This document shows, piece by piece, positions 25,963 through 34,001 of a stretch of DNA of 64,000 nt. Origin of the DNA: Verrucomicrobiota bacterium (GTDB lineage: Bacteria; Verrucomicrobiota; Verrucomicrobiia; Verrucomicrobiales; DEV007). The notes under the pieces were generated by a model. That model did no database searches. It had not been told where the DNA came from and saw only the letters and a list, made by a program, of their open reading frames with translations. Position numbers and translations under genes: made by a program. Within the stretch, counting starts at the first letter, position 1. Every line of letters starts with the position of its first letter. The stretch covers positions 1 through 64,000 of the forward strand of contig CAUJIH010000013.1 in the NCBI GenBank assembly GCA_963205275.1, given 5' to 3'.

Positions 25963-27252
25963 ATGAACAGAAAACAATTCCTCCACAGTGGTCTCACGAC
26001 TGCCTTCGGTGCCGCGCTTCCATCCTCGCTCGCTGCAGCGCCCGATTCGACAAATCCGAAGGCGGAGTCGCGAAGTGCGATCAAAGCCACTTTTCCCAAA
26101 TTCGGCGATCCTATCCAGATCACCAGCGATGACAAAGAACATTTCTACGCTAGTTACATGGGGATCAATTCATTTAGCGACGACGACAGATACGCCCTCG
26201 TTCTGGAAACAGATCTACGGATTGGCATGCCCACCGGAAAAGAGGCGGCGACTCTGGGCCTGGTGGAACTGGAGACAAAAAAATTCATTCCGCTGACGAC
26301 GACTCGCGCTTGGAATTTCCAACAGGGCTGCATGGGCTTCTGGCTGGGAACAGCTCCGAATGACCAGATTATCTTCAATGATTTCCGTGACGGGAAATTT
26401 GTCTCTGTCATCATGGATGTCCATACGAAGAAAGAACTCAAGGTCTTTCCCCTCCCCGTCGGAGATGTCTCTGAGGATGGAAAAACAGCGGTCAGCATCA
26501 ATTTTTCTCGCATTTGGATCACTCGGAAATCCTACGGCTACGGAGGAGAGGGGCAGCCCTCGCAGCCTGATGTTCAGTTTCCAGACAACGATGGTATTTT
26601 CCACATGAATCTGCAGACGGGAGAATCCAAACTCATCGTCTCCTATGCGGATATGAAGAGCTTCATGCCCGAGATCAAATCACCGAAGATCGCCTATATC
26701 GGCCATGTGAAAATCAGTAGAAATGCGCAGAGGATCTTCTGGCTGGCACGCGACACACCTCCGGGTATCACGGTATCGCTTTCAGCAAATATCGACGGAT
26801 CGAATGTTCGGCACTGTTTTCCCGAGGGCTGGGGCGGATCGCACTTCGACTGGCTGAACGACGAACAAATGGTAGTCACGGCGAAGTTCGACGATATCCG
26901 CTACACTCACGTCTTCTTCAGCGTAGAGAAGGGCGAACACGTTCGACTGGGAGACGGACTATTCGACTTCGACGGGCACTGCGTCTTTTCTCCCGATGGT
27001 CGCTATATGACGACGGATACCTATCACAGTCCCTTCGGCACGCGCCAGATGTTCATCTACGACCGCGAGAGTCAGGCGGCCCGACCACTGGGTGAATTCG
27101 CTGATCCGGATGAGTTCAACACCAAAATCGAACTCACCAGCGACACCGCCGCTCGCTGTGATTTGCACGCTCGCTGGAGTCGTAGCGGACGGATTCTAGG
27201 GTTCAATTCTGTCATGTCGGGTAAGCGCCAAGCCTATGTGTTGAAGAGCTAA
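25963..27252 (+). CDS. Exported beta-propeller protein (TolB/oligogalacturonate-lyase-like)
   Basis: A 429-aa protein with a signal peptide of the single-Arg type (MNRKQFLHSGLTTAFG) cleaved after the Ala run near residue 26. The rest consists of repeated beta-blade patterns, for example DDRYALVLETDLR, HVKISRNAQRIFWLARD, HFDWLNDEQMVVTAKFD and CVFSPDGRYMTTDTYHS, of the type seen in TolB, WD40-like and oligogalacturonate-lyase-like propellers. Conserved His residues (SHFDW, DGHCVFSPDG, CDLHARWS) occupy places where family-22-like lyases bind metal, so enzymatic activity is possible. Without a profile search I cannot separate a lyase from a binding propeller. Confidence 0.65.
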   Translation: MNRKQFLHSGLTTAFGAALPSSLAAAPDSTNPKAESRSAIKATFPKFGDPIQITSDDKEHFYASYMGINSFSDDDRYALVLETDLRIGMPTGKEAATLGLVELETKKFIPLTTTRAWNFQQGCMGFWLGTAPNDQIIFNDFRDGKFVSVIMDVHTKKELKVFPLPVGDVSEDGKTAVSINFSRIWITRKSYGYGGEGQPSQPDVQFPDNDGIFHMNLQTGESKLIVSYADMKSFMPEIKSPKIAYIGHVKISRNAQRIFWLARDTPPGITVSLSANIDGSNVRHCFPEGWGGSHFDWLNDEQMVVTAKFDDIRYTHVFFSVEKGEHVRLGDGLFDFDGHCVFSPDGRYMTTDTYHSPFGTRQMFIYDRESQAARPLGEFADPDEFNTKIELTSDTAARCDLHARWSRSGRILGFNSVMSGKRQAYVLKS

Positions 27253-27313
27253 AAATCCTTACAACGGATGTGCGCATCTTCCCTTTTTGGCGAGATCAGG
27301 CAAGCTCCATAGT

Positions 27314-27913
27314 ATGTTTACTTTACTGGAAGACGCGGCAGGATTCGCGTCTCGCTGTGATCGGCTCGGTCTCATCCTGACCCGTCTCGGCGTGATGGTC
27401 GTACTGCTCTGGATCGGAGGCCTGAAAATCTGTAAGTATGAGGCCGATGGAATCGTGCCCTTCGTTGCGAACAGTCCTGTGATGAGCTTTTTCTACGCCC
27501 ATCCTTCGCCTGAGTATAAAACGCACATGAATCCCGAAGGTGCTCTGGTCCCAGAGAATCGAATCTGGCATGAGGAGAACGGGACCTATCGATTCTCATA
27601 CGGACTCGGTGCCGTGATCGTCCTCTACGGGCTGCTTCTGGGTCTGCATCCATGGAAGCCTGGACTCGCCGCCATCGGCGGGTTCCTAGTGATGATCATG
27701 TCTCTGGTCACCCTGTCATTCCTGATCACGACTCCCGAATGCTGGGTGCCTCCGCTGGGCGATGTCGATCATGGCTTCCCCTATCTCAGCGGCAGAGGGC
27801 GTCTGGTGATCAAAGATGCCATCATGCTCGGAGCGAGCATCGTGCTGATGTCTGAATCTGCACGAGCCTGGTTAGCCAAGCGAAAGTCGCTCACTTCGAC
27901 TAGTGCATCGTAA
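27314..27913 (+). CDS. DUF417/YkgB-family membrane protein
   Basis: Inner-membrane protein of 199 aa in the DUF417 family, which includes E. coli YkgB/RclC of the reactive-chlorine response. About four hydrophobic helices are visible, with the family block LWIGGLKICKYEADGIVPFVANSP in the first and second segments and FLITTPECWVPPLG before the third loop. ATG 27314 was chosen; the frame can be extended nine residues upstream, but that region is non-hydrophobic and not family-like. It lies between two exported sugar-type proteins on the same strand. Its role here is unknown. Confidence 0.85.
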   Translation: MFTLLEDAAGFASRCDRLGLILTRLGVMVVLLWIGGLKICKYEADGIVPFVANSPVMSFFYAHPSPEYKTHMNPEGALVPENRIWHEENGTYRFSYGLGAVIVLYGLLLGLHPWKPGLAAIGGFLVMIMSLVTLSFLITTPECWVPPLGDVDHGFPYLSGRGRLVIKDAIMLGASIVLMSESARAWLAKRKSLTSTSAS

Positions 27914-27979
27914 GGTCTAAATGATCGCGGATTGATTTGCTTCGGAGGAAGATACCTGTTATTTCAATCGATATTCCCT

Positions 27980-29470
27980 ATGAAGTTCACTCTTTTTACC
28001 CTTTCTTTTCTCTTCGGAACTCTCTTTGCCACCAGTGCCGCTGAGCCAGGGCCATGGGTGGACTTGTTTAATGGGAAAGATCTCTCGGGCTGGATTCAGA
28101 GGGGTGGTAAAGCGCTATACTCAGTCGAAGATCACTGCATCGTCGGCACGACGGTTCCCGATACACCGAACTCTTTTCTCTGCACGGAGAAGAACTACGG
28201 GAACTTCATTCTGGAAGTCGAATACAAGGTCGATCCAGCCCTGAATTGCGGGATTCAGATTCGCTCGAACAGCCTGCCGGACTACAAAAACGGAGTCGTC
28301 CACGGCTATCAAATGGAAATCGATCCCTCAGATCGCGGCTGGAGCGGCGGAATCTACGATGAGAGTAGGCGTGGCTGGCTGAATGATCTGTCGAGGAATC
28401 CTGCGGCTCGCTATGCATTCCGCCAAAATGACTGGAATCACTACCGACTGGAGGCTGTCGGCGATCACATCCGCACCTGGGTGAACGGAGTCCCAGCAGC
28501 CGATCTGATCGACGGGATGACCCCATCCGGCTTCATCGCTCTACAGGTGCATGGCATAGGCAAGCGCCAGGAGACGCTGCAAGTGCGTTACCGGAATATC
28601 CGCATCCAAGATCTAGGGGATCAGACAGAGTATCGTGTAAAAAGCGACCCTGTATACTCTCATTCAGGACCGTTGGTGAAGGAAGGAGCCGAATTTCGTC
28701 AGCTCGGAGGTGGTTATGCCTTCACCGAGGGGCCAGCGCTCGGACCCGACAAGAAGATTTACTTCACCGATATTCCGAACAATCGCATCCATGCCTACGA
28801 TCCGTCGAACGGAGCGATCAAAGTCTGGCGAGAATCGTCAGGCGGAGCCAATGGACTCTTTTTTACTCCTGCAGGAGCACTTATCGCCTGCGAAGGAACC
28901 GCTCGGCGATTAACGAGAACCGATTTCTCCGGAGAAGTCACTGTGCTCGCCGACCAGTTCAATGGGAAAAAGCTCAACAGCCCCAATGATGTCGTCCCCG
29001 ACGGCTCTGGCGGATTCTATTTCACCGATCCTCGCTACGGAAAGAGCGATGACCGAGAGCTGGATGTCGAGGCTGTTTACTACGTCGACAAGAAAGGAGC
29101 GCTCTCCCAGATCATTACGGATCTGGTGCGTCCGAACGGACTCATCCTCTCGCCTGACGACCGAATCCTCTACGTGGTCGATCAGGCGGGCAAGAGCATC
29201 TACGCCTACGATGTGCCCACCCCTGGGCAACTAGAGAAGAAACGTCTCTTCGCCCCGGTGGGTGGGGATGGGGTGACCATCGACAGACTCGGGAATCTCT
29301 ACACGACTTGGAATAAAGGAATCCTAGTTCTGTCTCCCGAAGGGAAAGAGCTGCTCCACATCACTCCGCCAGAGGCTCCCGCAAACTGCGTTCTGGTCGG
29401 AAAGACGCTCTATGTCACCGCTCGGACAGGATTCTACGCCATCGACTGGGAAGTGGAAGGTGTGAGGTGA
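27980..29470 (+). CDS. DUF1080 domain fused to SMP-30/gluconolactonase domain, exported
   Basis: A 496-aa exported protein starting at ATG 27980 with a signal peptide (FTLSFLFGTLFATSAA). The first half (about 25-215) is DUF1080, the concanavalin-like fold now often called 3-keto-disaccharide hydrolase, with WVDLFNGKDLSGW, CGIQIRSN and WNHYRLEAVGDHIRTWVNG. The second half (about 235-490) is an SMP-30/gluconolactonase six-bladed propeller with AFTEGPALGPDKKIYFTDI, NSPNDVVPDG, FTDPRYG and RPNGLILSPD containing the metal ligands. The pairing could couple sugar-bond cleavage to lactone opening. Its end overlaps the oppositely oriented PPTase gene by 37 bases. Confidence 0.88.
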   Translation: MKFTLFTLSFLFGTLFATSAAEPGPWVDLFNGKDLSGWIQRGGKALYSVEDHCIVGTTVPDTPNSFLCTEKNYGNFILEVEYKVDPALNCGIQIRSNSLPDYKNGVVHGYQMEIDPSDRGWSGGIYDESRRGWLNDLSRNPAARYAFRQNDWNHYRLEAVGDHIRTWVNGVPAADLIDGMTPSGFIALQVHGIGKRQETLQVRYRNIRIQDLGDQTEYRVKSDPVYSHSGPLVKEGAEFRQLGGGYAFTEGPALGPDKKIYFTDIPNNRIHAYDPSNGAIKVWRESSGGANGLFFTPAGALIACEGTARRLTRTDFSGEVTVLADQFNGKKLNSPNDVVPDGSGGFYFTDPRYGKSDDRELDVEAVYYVDKKGALSQIITDLVRPNGLILSPDDRILYVVDQAGKSIYAYDVPTPGQLEKKRLFAPVGGDGVTIDRLGNLYTTWNKGILVLSPEGKELLHITPPEAPANCVLVGKTLYVTARTGFYAIDWEVEGVR

Positions 29471-30153
29471 GAGATGCTGAGAGCAAAGGGAGTGCCGGCC
29501 AGCACACACCCGATCGCACGATGAGGCAGATCGATCGACTCTAGCCGGACGTCCGGAAAAATCGGCTCCAGAATGCCGACGGGACGCGACTCGTCGAAGG
29601 TCAATTCGATCTTCTGGGGAGCGAGGGAAAACCCCTGCCCGTCCACCTTCATCCGCGCCTCCTTCGCCGTCCAGATTCGGAAAAAGGCCAGTGGACGCTC
29701 TGCGGGAGCAAAGCTTTCCATCCATTCGATCTCGCTCGGACGAAAACAGCGTCGTGCCAGTCCGGCGTGATCGACTTGGCGATCCACTCGCTCGATATCC
29801 ACTCCGATCCGGGGAGTATCGCCGACGGCAAACAGGGCTCGATCCTCCGAGTGAGAAAGATTAAAACCCAGATCGCTGTCTTTCAGGTACGGCTTCCCGT
29901 GCGGTCCGGTGACGAAGGTCAGTTCTGCCGGGTCACGATTCAGCCTGCGTGCCAGTAACAAGCGCATCATCCCACGCCCACGAATGTAGCGTTCCCGATG
30001 GACCGCAAAGCGGAAGGCTGCCGCTCGCTCCTTTTCGTCTTCGCTCAACCAAGATTCCGCCAAGGTCAAAAGCAGAATCTGCTCTTCCTCCAGCGAGAAT
30101 GAAGTAACGGCGATTTCGAGTGAAGGAGCGGGAGAGGATGGAGACGGCGACAT
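29434..30153 (-). CDS. Sfp-type 4'-phosphopantetheinyl transferase
   Basis: A 239-aa enzyme of the Sfp/Gsp class that moves phosphopantetheine from CoA to carrier proteins of polyketide, peptide or specialised fatty-acid systems. The domain order is intact: RFAVHRERYIRGRGMMRLLL, GPHGKPYL and FNLSHSEDRALFA, then the magnesium motif GVDIERVDRQ and FFRIWTAKEARMK with catalytic Glu and Lys. Its 3' end overlaps the DUF1080/SMP-30 gene tail to tail. Because an AcpS-like domain is also encoded in this window, the Sfp-type protein presumably serves other carrier proteins; no such targets are encoded here. Confidence 0.9.
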   Translation of the reverse strand: MSPSPSSPAPSLEIAVTSFSLEEEQILLLTLAESWLSEDEKERAAAFRFAVHRERYIRGRGMMRLLLARRLNRDPAELTFVTGPHGKPYLKDSDLGFNLSHSEDRALFAVGDTPRIGVDIERVDRQVDHAGLARRCFRPSEIEWMESFAPAERPLAFFRIWTAKEARMKVDGQGFSLAPQKIELTFDESRPVGILEPIFPDVRLESIDLPHRAIGCVLAGTPFALSISHLTPSTSQSMA

Positions 30154-30226
30154 GCAAAGCGAAGAAAGTCGGAGGACTCAGGATTATGCACTATACCTCC
30201 CCTCAAGCGTTGCTGCCGCCGGAATT

Positions 30227-32548
30227 CTATTTCTTCTTTGCTGGCTGTTTTTTTGCCGGCTGCTTCTTCGGAGGCTGTTTCTTTGCGTTCTTTTTCTTTG
30301 CAGGCTTCTTCTTGGGAGGAGCCTTTTTCACGGGCTTCTGACTGACCTTCACCATCGCCATATCCGGCGGGTTTGATACGGAACTCGTCACTCGGAAGGC
30401 TAAATTCTGATTTCGAACGCGAACCTTCTTCGAGCGTGCCTTCACATCAACGCGAAACACCACCACGCCACCCGGAGCGACGGACGAGGCCATATATCCA
30501 TTCCCAAAGACTTTCCCGGAGACATTGGACGAGCCACCGGTCACACGAAACGCACTCGCGACCATCGTTGTATTCGCCTTTGTCCCCCGCAGAAGCAGAT
30601 TGTCGGGAATCTCTCCATCGTTTTGAACCGAGAGATAAAATCGCCCAAGTTTCATGGCGTCTAGTTTTAGATTGAGAGTCTGACCAGCACCAGTCGTTCG
30701 ATAGACATTATTTCCGCGATGCGCCGCCTGAGCAGAAGTCAGTCCGATCCGGATGTCCTGCTGCCTACTTACCTCCACAGACCCGAGATCTGCTGATCGC
30801 TGCCCGATTCTGGAACGCCCTCGCTGATCCACCACCATCGGGCTAGTGAGCACCTTCCCCGCATCGATCAATGGACTCCCCGTTAGCGGACGCATCGTCA
30901 GCGTAAGTCCACCGTTGTCTGCCAACGGCCCGAGCTTTGGATCACCTGATGTAAAACTCGCTCCCTCCACAGCGAAGGCCCCGATGTTAGCGAGCATATC
31001 CGCACCATTGAGCGCCACCACTGAATTCGCCAAGGTGATCGCAGGGCTGGGGCCGATTCCCGCAGCTTCCCATACCCCACCTCCGGATGAAGCCGCTCCA
31101 TTACTGGCGGCGGGAACTCCCCCATCGCCCCCAGAGCCAAAGGAACCCGCATTGTTCGAGACAATCGTCATATGAGTTAAAACCACCTGATAATCAGAAG
31201 GTCCCTGATCAAACGCCAGGCCTCCTCCATTCCCTGCGTCACCCCCAACTCCGCCTCCCATCGCACCATCACCACCGACCGCACCACTCCCCGCGCGATT
31301 CGCCGTCACCGTCGAGTTTTCCATTCGCCAGACTGCGCCACTGTTTCCGATGACATACAGAGCACCTCCCTTGCCCCCGGCTCCGCCTGACTGACCCTGT
31401 CCATTGTTCAAATTCTCCGGCGCAGTCCCCCCAGTCCAGCCATTCCCGGCCCAGTTATTGGAGAATAAACTCCGCACGACCTGTGCCGAAGCAGATGCAT
31501 GAAAGCGATCAACGAACAAGCCGCCTCCGTTCCCACCAGCACCACCTGCTCCACGGGTATCCGTCGGATTCGTTAAGTCCTCCCCCCCCTGCCCACCGGA
31601 ACCAGCTTGATTTGATTTCACGGTAGTATCTGTCAGCGTGATCGAGGCATCAGATATCGCGACTCCGCCGCCGTGACCTCCGAGCCCCCCCTGACCACCG
31701 ATCCCCTGATCATTCGAGTTTGCTCCACCGGTGCCTCCCTTTCCCGCCTGATTCGATTCGATGCTGGAGCTCAGAATCTCCAAGGTTCCCCCGTCACACC
31801 AGATTGCCCCGCCGGCACCTCCGGCCCCACCGCTGGCGACGAACCCTGAACTATCCCCTACCAAATTTCCTCCATTCCCCCCTTCGCCTGCGTAATTTTG
31901 TCGAATCACAGAATTCTCGATTCGCAGACTAGCTCCCGCTCCAGTGCTGCAAATCGCACCCCCGCGTCCTCCGCCGCCTCCCCGTCCCGATCCGGCTGTT
32001 GCACCCAGTACTGTATCCCCACCTTTCCCACCGTCGCCAGCATAATTGCCCTCCAGAACGCAATTTCGTATGACCAGTTTACCTTCGTTATAAATCGCAC
32101 CACCATCCTGTCCCTGATCTCCATCGGTGGGAGTTCCACTGGACACTCCATTAAATCCATGGGGAGCCTGACCATCTTCCAGAGAAAGGTTGACCAGTTC
32201 CAAACTTGCACCTGGCTTAATCTGGAAGATTCGACTGCTTGAGAGAAATGCGGAGATCCGAACGCTATCGGAGAGTCCCTCCGCAGTCACGGTGAGCTTA
32301 TCGGAACCCATGATATCGAGAGGACCGGACGTTAGGTCGATATATTCCCCCGCCAGAGAGGCGTCGAAGATCACTCTGTTTTCTCCAGGAGTCGAAAGCG
32401 CCTGATCGACGGCCCAGCGCAGCGATCCCGGTTCATCATCATCTGTATTAATCACCATCCAGTCCGCTGCGTGAACCAGACTGAGACTCGCCGCCAGTAA
32501 GCAAAACGCTCCGATTCGAAGGAAACGATTGAACAGAGTAGAAACCAT
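30227..32548 (-). CDS. Exported Gly-rich right-handed beta-helix protein with Lys/Pro-rich tail
   Basis: A 773-aa secreted protein, probably cell-surface. ATG 32548 gives a signal peptide ending LVHAADW. Residues about 30-560 form a polymorphic-outer-membrane-protein/pectin-lyase-like parallel beta-helix: repeated units such as GGAIYNEGKLVIRNCV, SSIESNQAGKGGTGG and GGGVAISDASITLTD, separated by Gly-rich turns. A CSLREA-like N-terminal element (PGSLRWAVDQAL) precedes the helix. The last about 35 residues are almost purely Lys, Pro, Ala and Gln (PPKKKPAKKKNAKK and similar), resembling a histone-H1-like tail but on an exported protein. No anchor domain is recognised. An electrostatic role at the envelope is speculation. 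Confidence 0.8.
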   Translation of the reverse strand: MVSTLFNRFLRIGAFCLLAASLSLVHAADWMVINTDDDEPGSLRWAVDQALSTPGENRVIFDASLAGEYIDLTSGPLDIMGSDKLTVTAEGLSDSVRISAFLSSSRIFQIKPGASLELVNLSLEDGQAPHGFNGVSSGTPTDGDQGQDGGAIYNEGKLVIRNCVLEGNYAGDGGKGGDTVLGATAGSGRGGGGGRGGAICSTGAGASLRIENSVIRQNYAGEGGNGGNLVGDSSGFVASGGAGGAGGAIWCDGGTLEILSSSIESNQAGKGGTGGANSNDQGIGGQGGLGGHGGGVAISDASITLTDTTVKSNQAGSGGQGGEDLTNPTDTRGAGGAGGNGGGLFVDRFHASASAQVVRSLFSNNWAGNGWTGGTAPENLNNGQGQSGGAGGKGGALYVIGNSGAVWRMENSTVTANRAGSGAVGGDGAMGGGVGGDAGNGGGLAFDQGPSDYQVVLTHMTIVSNNAGSFGSGGDGGVPAASNGAASSGGGVWEAAGIGPSPAITLANSVVALNGADMLANIGAFAVEGASFTSGDPKLGPLADNGGLTLTMRPLTGSPLIDAGKVLTSPMVVDQRGRSRIGQRSADLGSVEVSRQQDIRIGLTSAQAAHRGNNVYRTTGAGQTLNLKLDAMKLGRFYLSVQNDGEIPDNLLLRGTKANTTMVASAFRVTGGSSNVSGKVFGNGYMASSVAPGGVVVFRVDVKARSKKVRVRNQNLAFRVTSSVSNPPDMAMVKVSQKPVKKAPPKKKPAKKKNAKKQPPKKQPAKKQPAKKK

Positions 32549-32726
32549 CGTGCGAGGAAAATAAAAGGGTGAAGAAGTCTTCGTCGAAATCAACAATGAT
32601 TCACGAGTATAAGAAATAAAACATGGGATCGAAAAGAAATTTCTCTTGTTCCCATACCTGTTCTTCTTGCCGTCGAGCGATGGGATGTGACATTTCCTCC
32701 GCAAATCGTCGGCCTTTTCTATCCTC

Positions 32727-33998
32727 TCAGCTCGGCAACACTTTCCACAATTCCCAGAGAACCTTTCCCGTCCCCAAAGCCAAAACCATCATGCTGAGCA
32801 GCGAAAGCACTTTCACAATCCCTCTCTCGCTGGTCGGTGCCAGCCGCAGCCAGGGGAGACAAATCACTCCGAGCAGAACCCCACCCACGAATCCTCCCGC
32901 ATGTGCGGCGTTATCGATAACTGCACTCCCGACTAGTCCATAAATCACCAGCACTGCACAGGCTTGGATCAGGCTCGACTGCAAGGAAGACGGAATCTCG
33001 CGGCGAAATTTGATCGTCACCACCAGCAGAAAGCCGAGACAGCCGATAATCCCGCCCGAGGCACCCACACTGGCCTGTCCAGGCCCCAGCCACAGGCTCG
33101 CCAGTGATCCAGTGACGACGGTTGCAAGGAAGACGAAACTTAACAGCCCCGGACTGACCAGAGCGACTAGCAGGCGTCCCAGACTATACAGAGCCATTCC
33201 GTTGAAGGCGATGTGCAAAATATTTCCATGCATCAGCCCCGTCGTCACGATGCGCCACCACTCCCCCTGCTCCAACACTCGACTCTTCACCAGAGCAGCA
33301 GCTTCAATCGACTGAGGCGTGCCCACTAGCATCTGACAGACAAAAACCGACGCCATGATCACGAGTCCGACTGTCAGCCCACGTGATTGACGTGTTCCCA
33401 TCCAGAGACGAAAGAACTCCACATTCACCATGCGGCGGTTCAGCGCATCCACCGACAGGCGGTCCAGTCGATACAGCCAGATCACCACCGCCTCAGACAT
33501 CGGATAAAGTCCTGAGAATGTGCCGAAAATAAAAAAGACGAGCGCTAGCTGTGGTGCGAAAACAAACCCGGCAGCACACAAAAGCGAAATCAACAGCCCT
33601 TTGACAAAGCCACGAGTGCAATCTCTCCGATAGCGATTCGGATCAATCGGCGTCAGATGAGGCGCGACCAGTCCCGATGTCACGAGACGGTCATACCAAG
33701 GAAAAATCAGATCCGTCATGGAACTCAGCGCACCGATCAGGCGATACAACTCGGAACGACTACCCACGGTTACGATTTCTCCTTTCTCATAACGTTGATC
33801 ATCCACGACAGAACTGGATCCCACCTTCACCCCATACAGCCCCGTAGCCTCAGGCGGAACCTTTTCCAGATATTCCTCACTACCCCAGGGCAAATCGGAA
33901 GGAATCAAGGGCCGAAACCACACGGAATCAGGCTGCCAGATCCAGAGCGGGTCGGAAGGCTCGTTCTCGGGGGATTGTTCAATCGGATCTTGACTCAT
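32727..33998 (-). CDS. Rhomboid-family intramembrane serine protease
   Basis: A 423-aa membrane protease. The first about 125 residues are a soluble N-terminal domain with acidic and Trp-rich stretches; two extra hydrophobic segments follow at about 132-177. The rhomboid core spans about 208-390 and has the HGNILHIAFNG motif (His257, His262), the nucleophile GASGG (Ser314) and the partner His366 in NAAHAGGF, so the Ser-His dyad is complete. It starts 3 bases after the stop of the glycoside hydrolase gene, which strongly suggests one operon. The substrate is unknown. Confidence 0.9.
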   Translation of the reverse strand: MSQDPIEQSPENEPSDPLWIWQPDSVWFRPLIPSDLPWGSEEYLEKVPPEATGLYGVKVGSSSVVDDQRYEKGEIVTVGSRSELYRLIGALSSMTDLIFPWYDRLVTSGLVAPHLTPIDPNRYRRDCTRGFVKGLLISLLCAAGFVFAPQLALVFFIFGTFSGLYPMSEAVVIWLYRLDRLSVDALNRRMVNVEFFRLWMGTRQSRGLTVGLVIMASVFVCQMLVGTPQSIEAAALVKSRVLEQGEWWRIVTTGLMHGNILHIAFNGMALYSLGRLLVALVSPGLLSFVFLATVVTGSLASLWLGPGQASVGASGGIIGCLGFLLVVTIKFRREIPSSLQSSLIQACAVLVIYGLVGSAVIDNAAHAGGFVGGVLLGVICLPWLRLAPTSERGIVKVLSLLSMMVLALGTGKVLWELWKVLPS

Positions 33999-34001
33999 TC
34001 T

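Noticed and set aside
30227-30330. T-rich repetitive stretch that looked like terminator or repeat DNA
   Set aside because: On the minus strand it encodes the Lys/Pro tail of the beta-helix protein.
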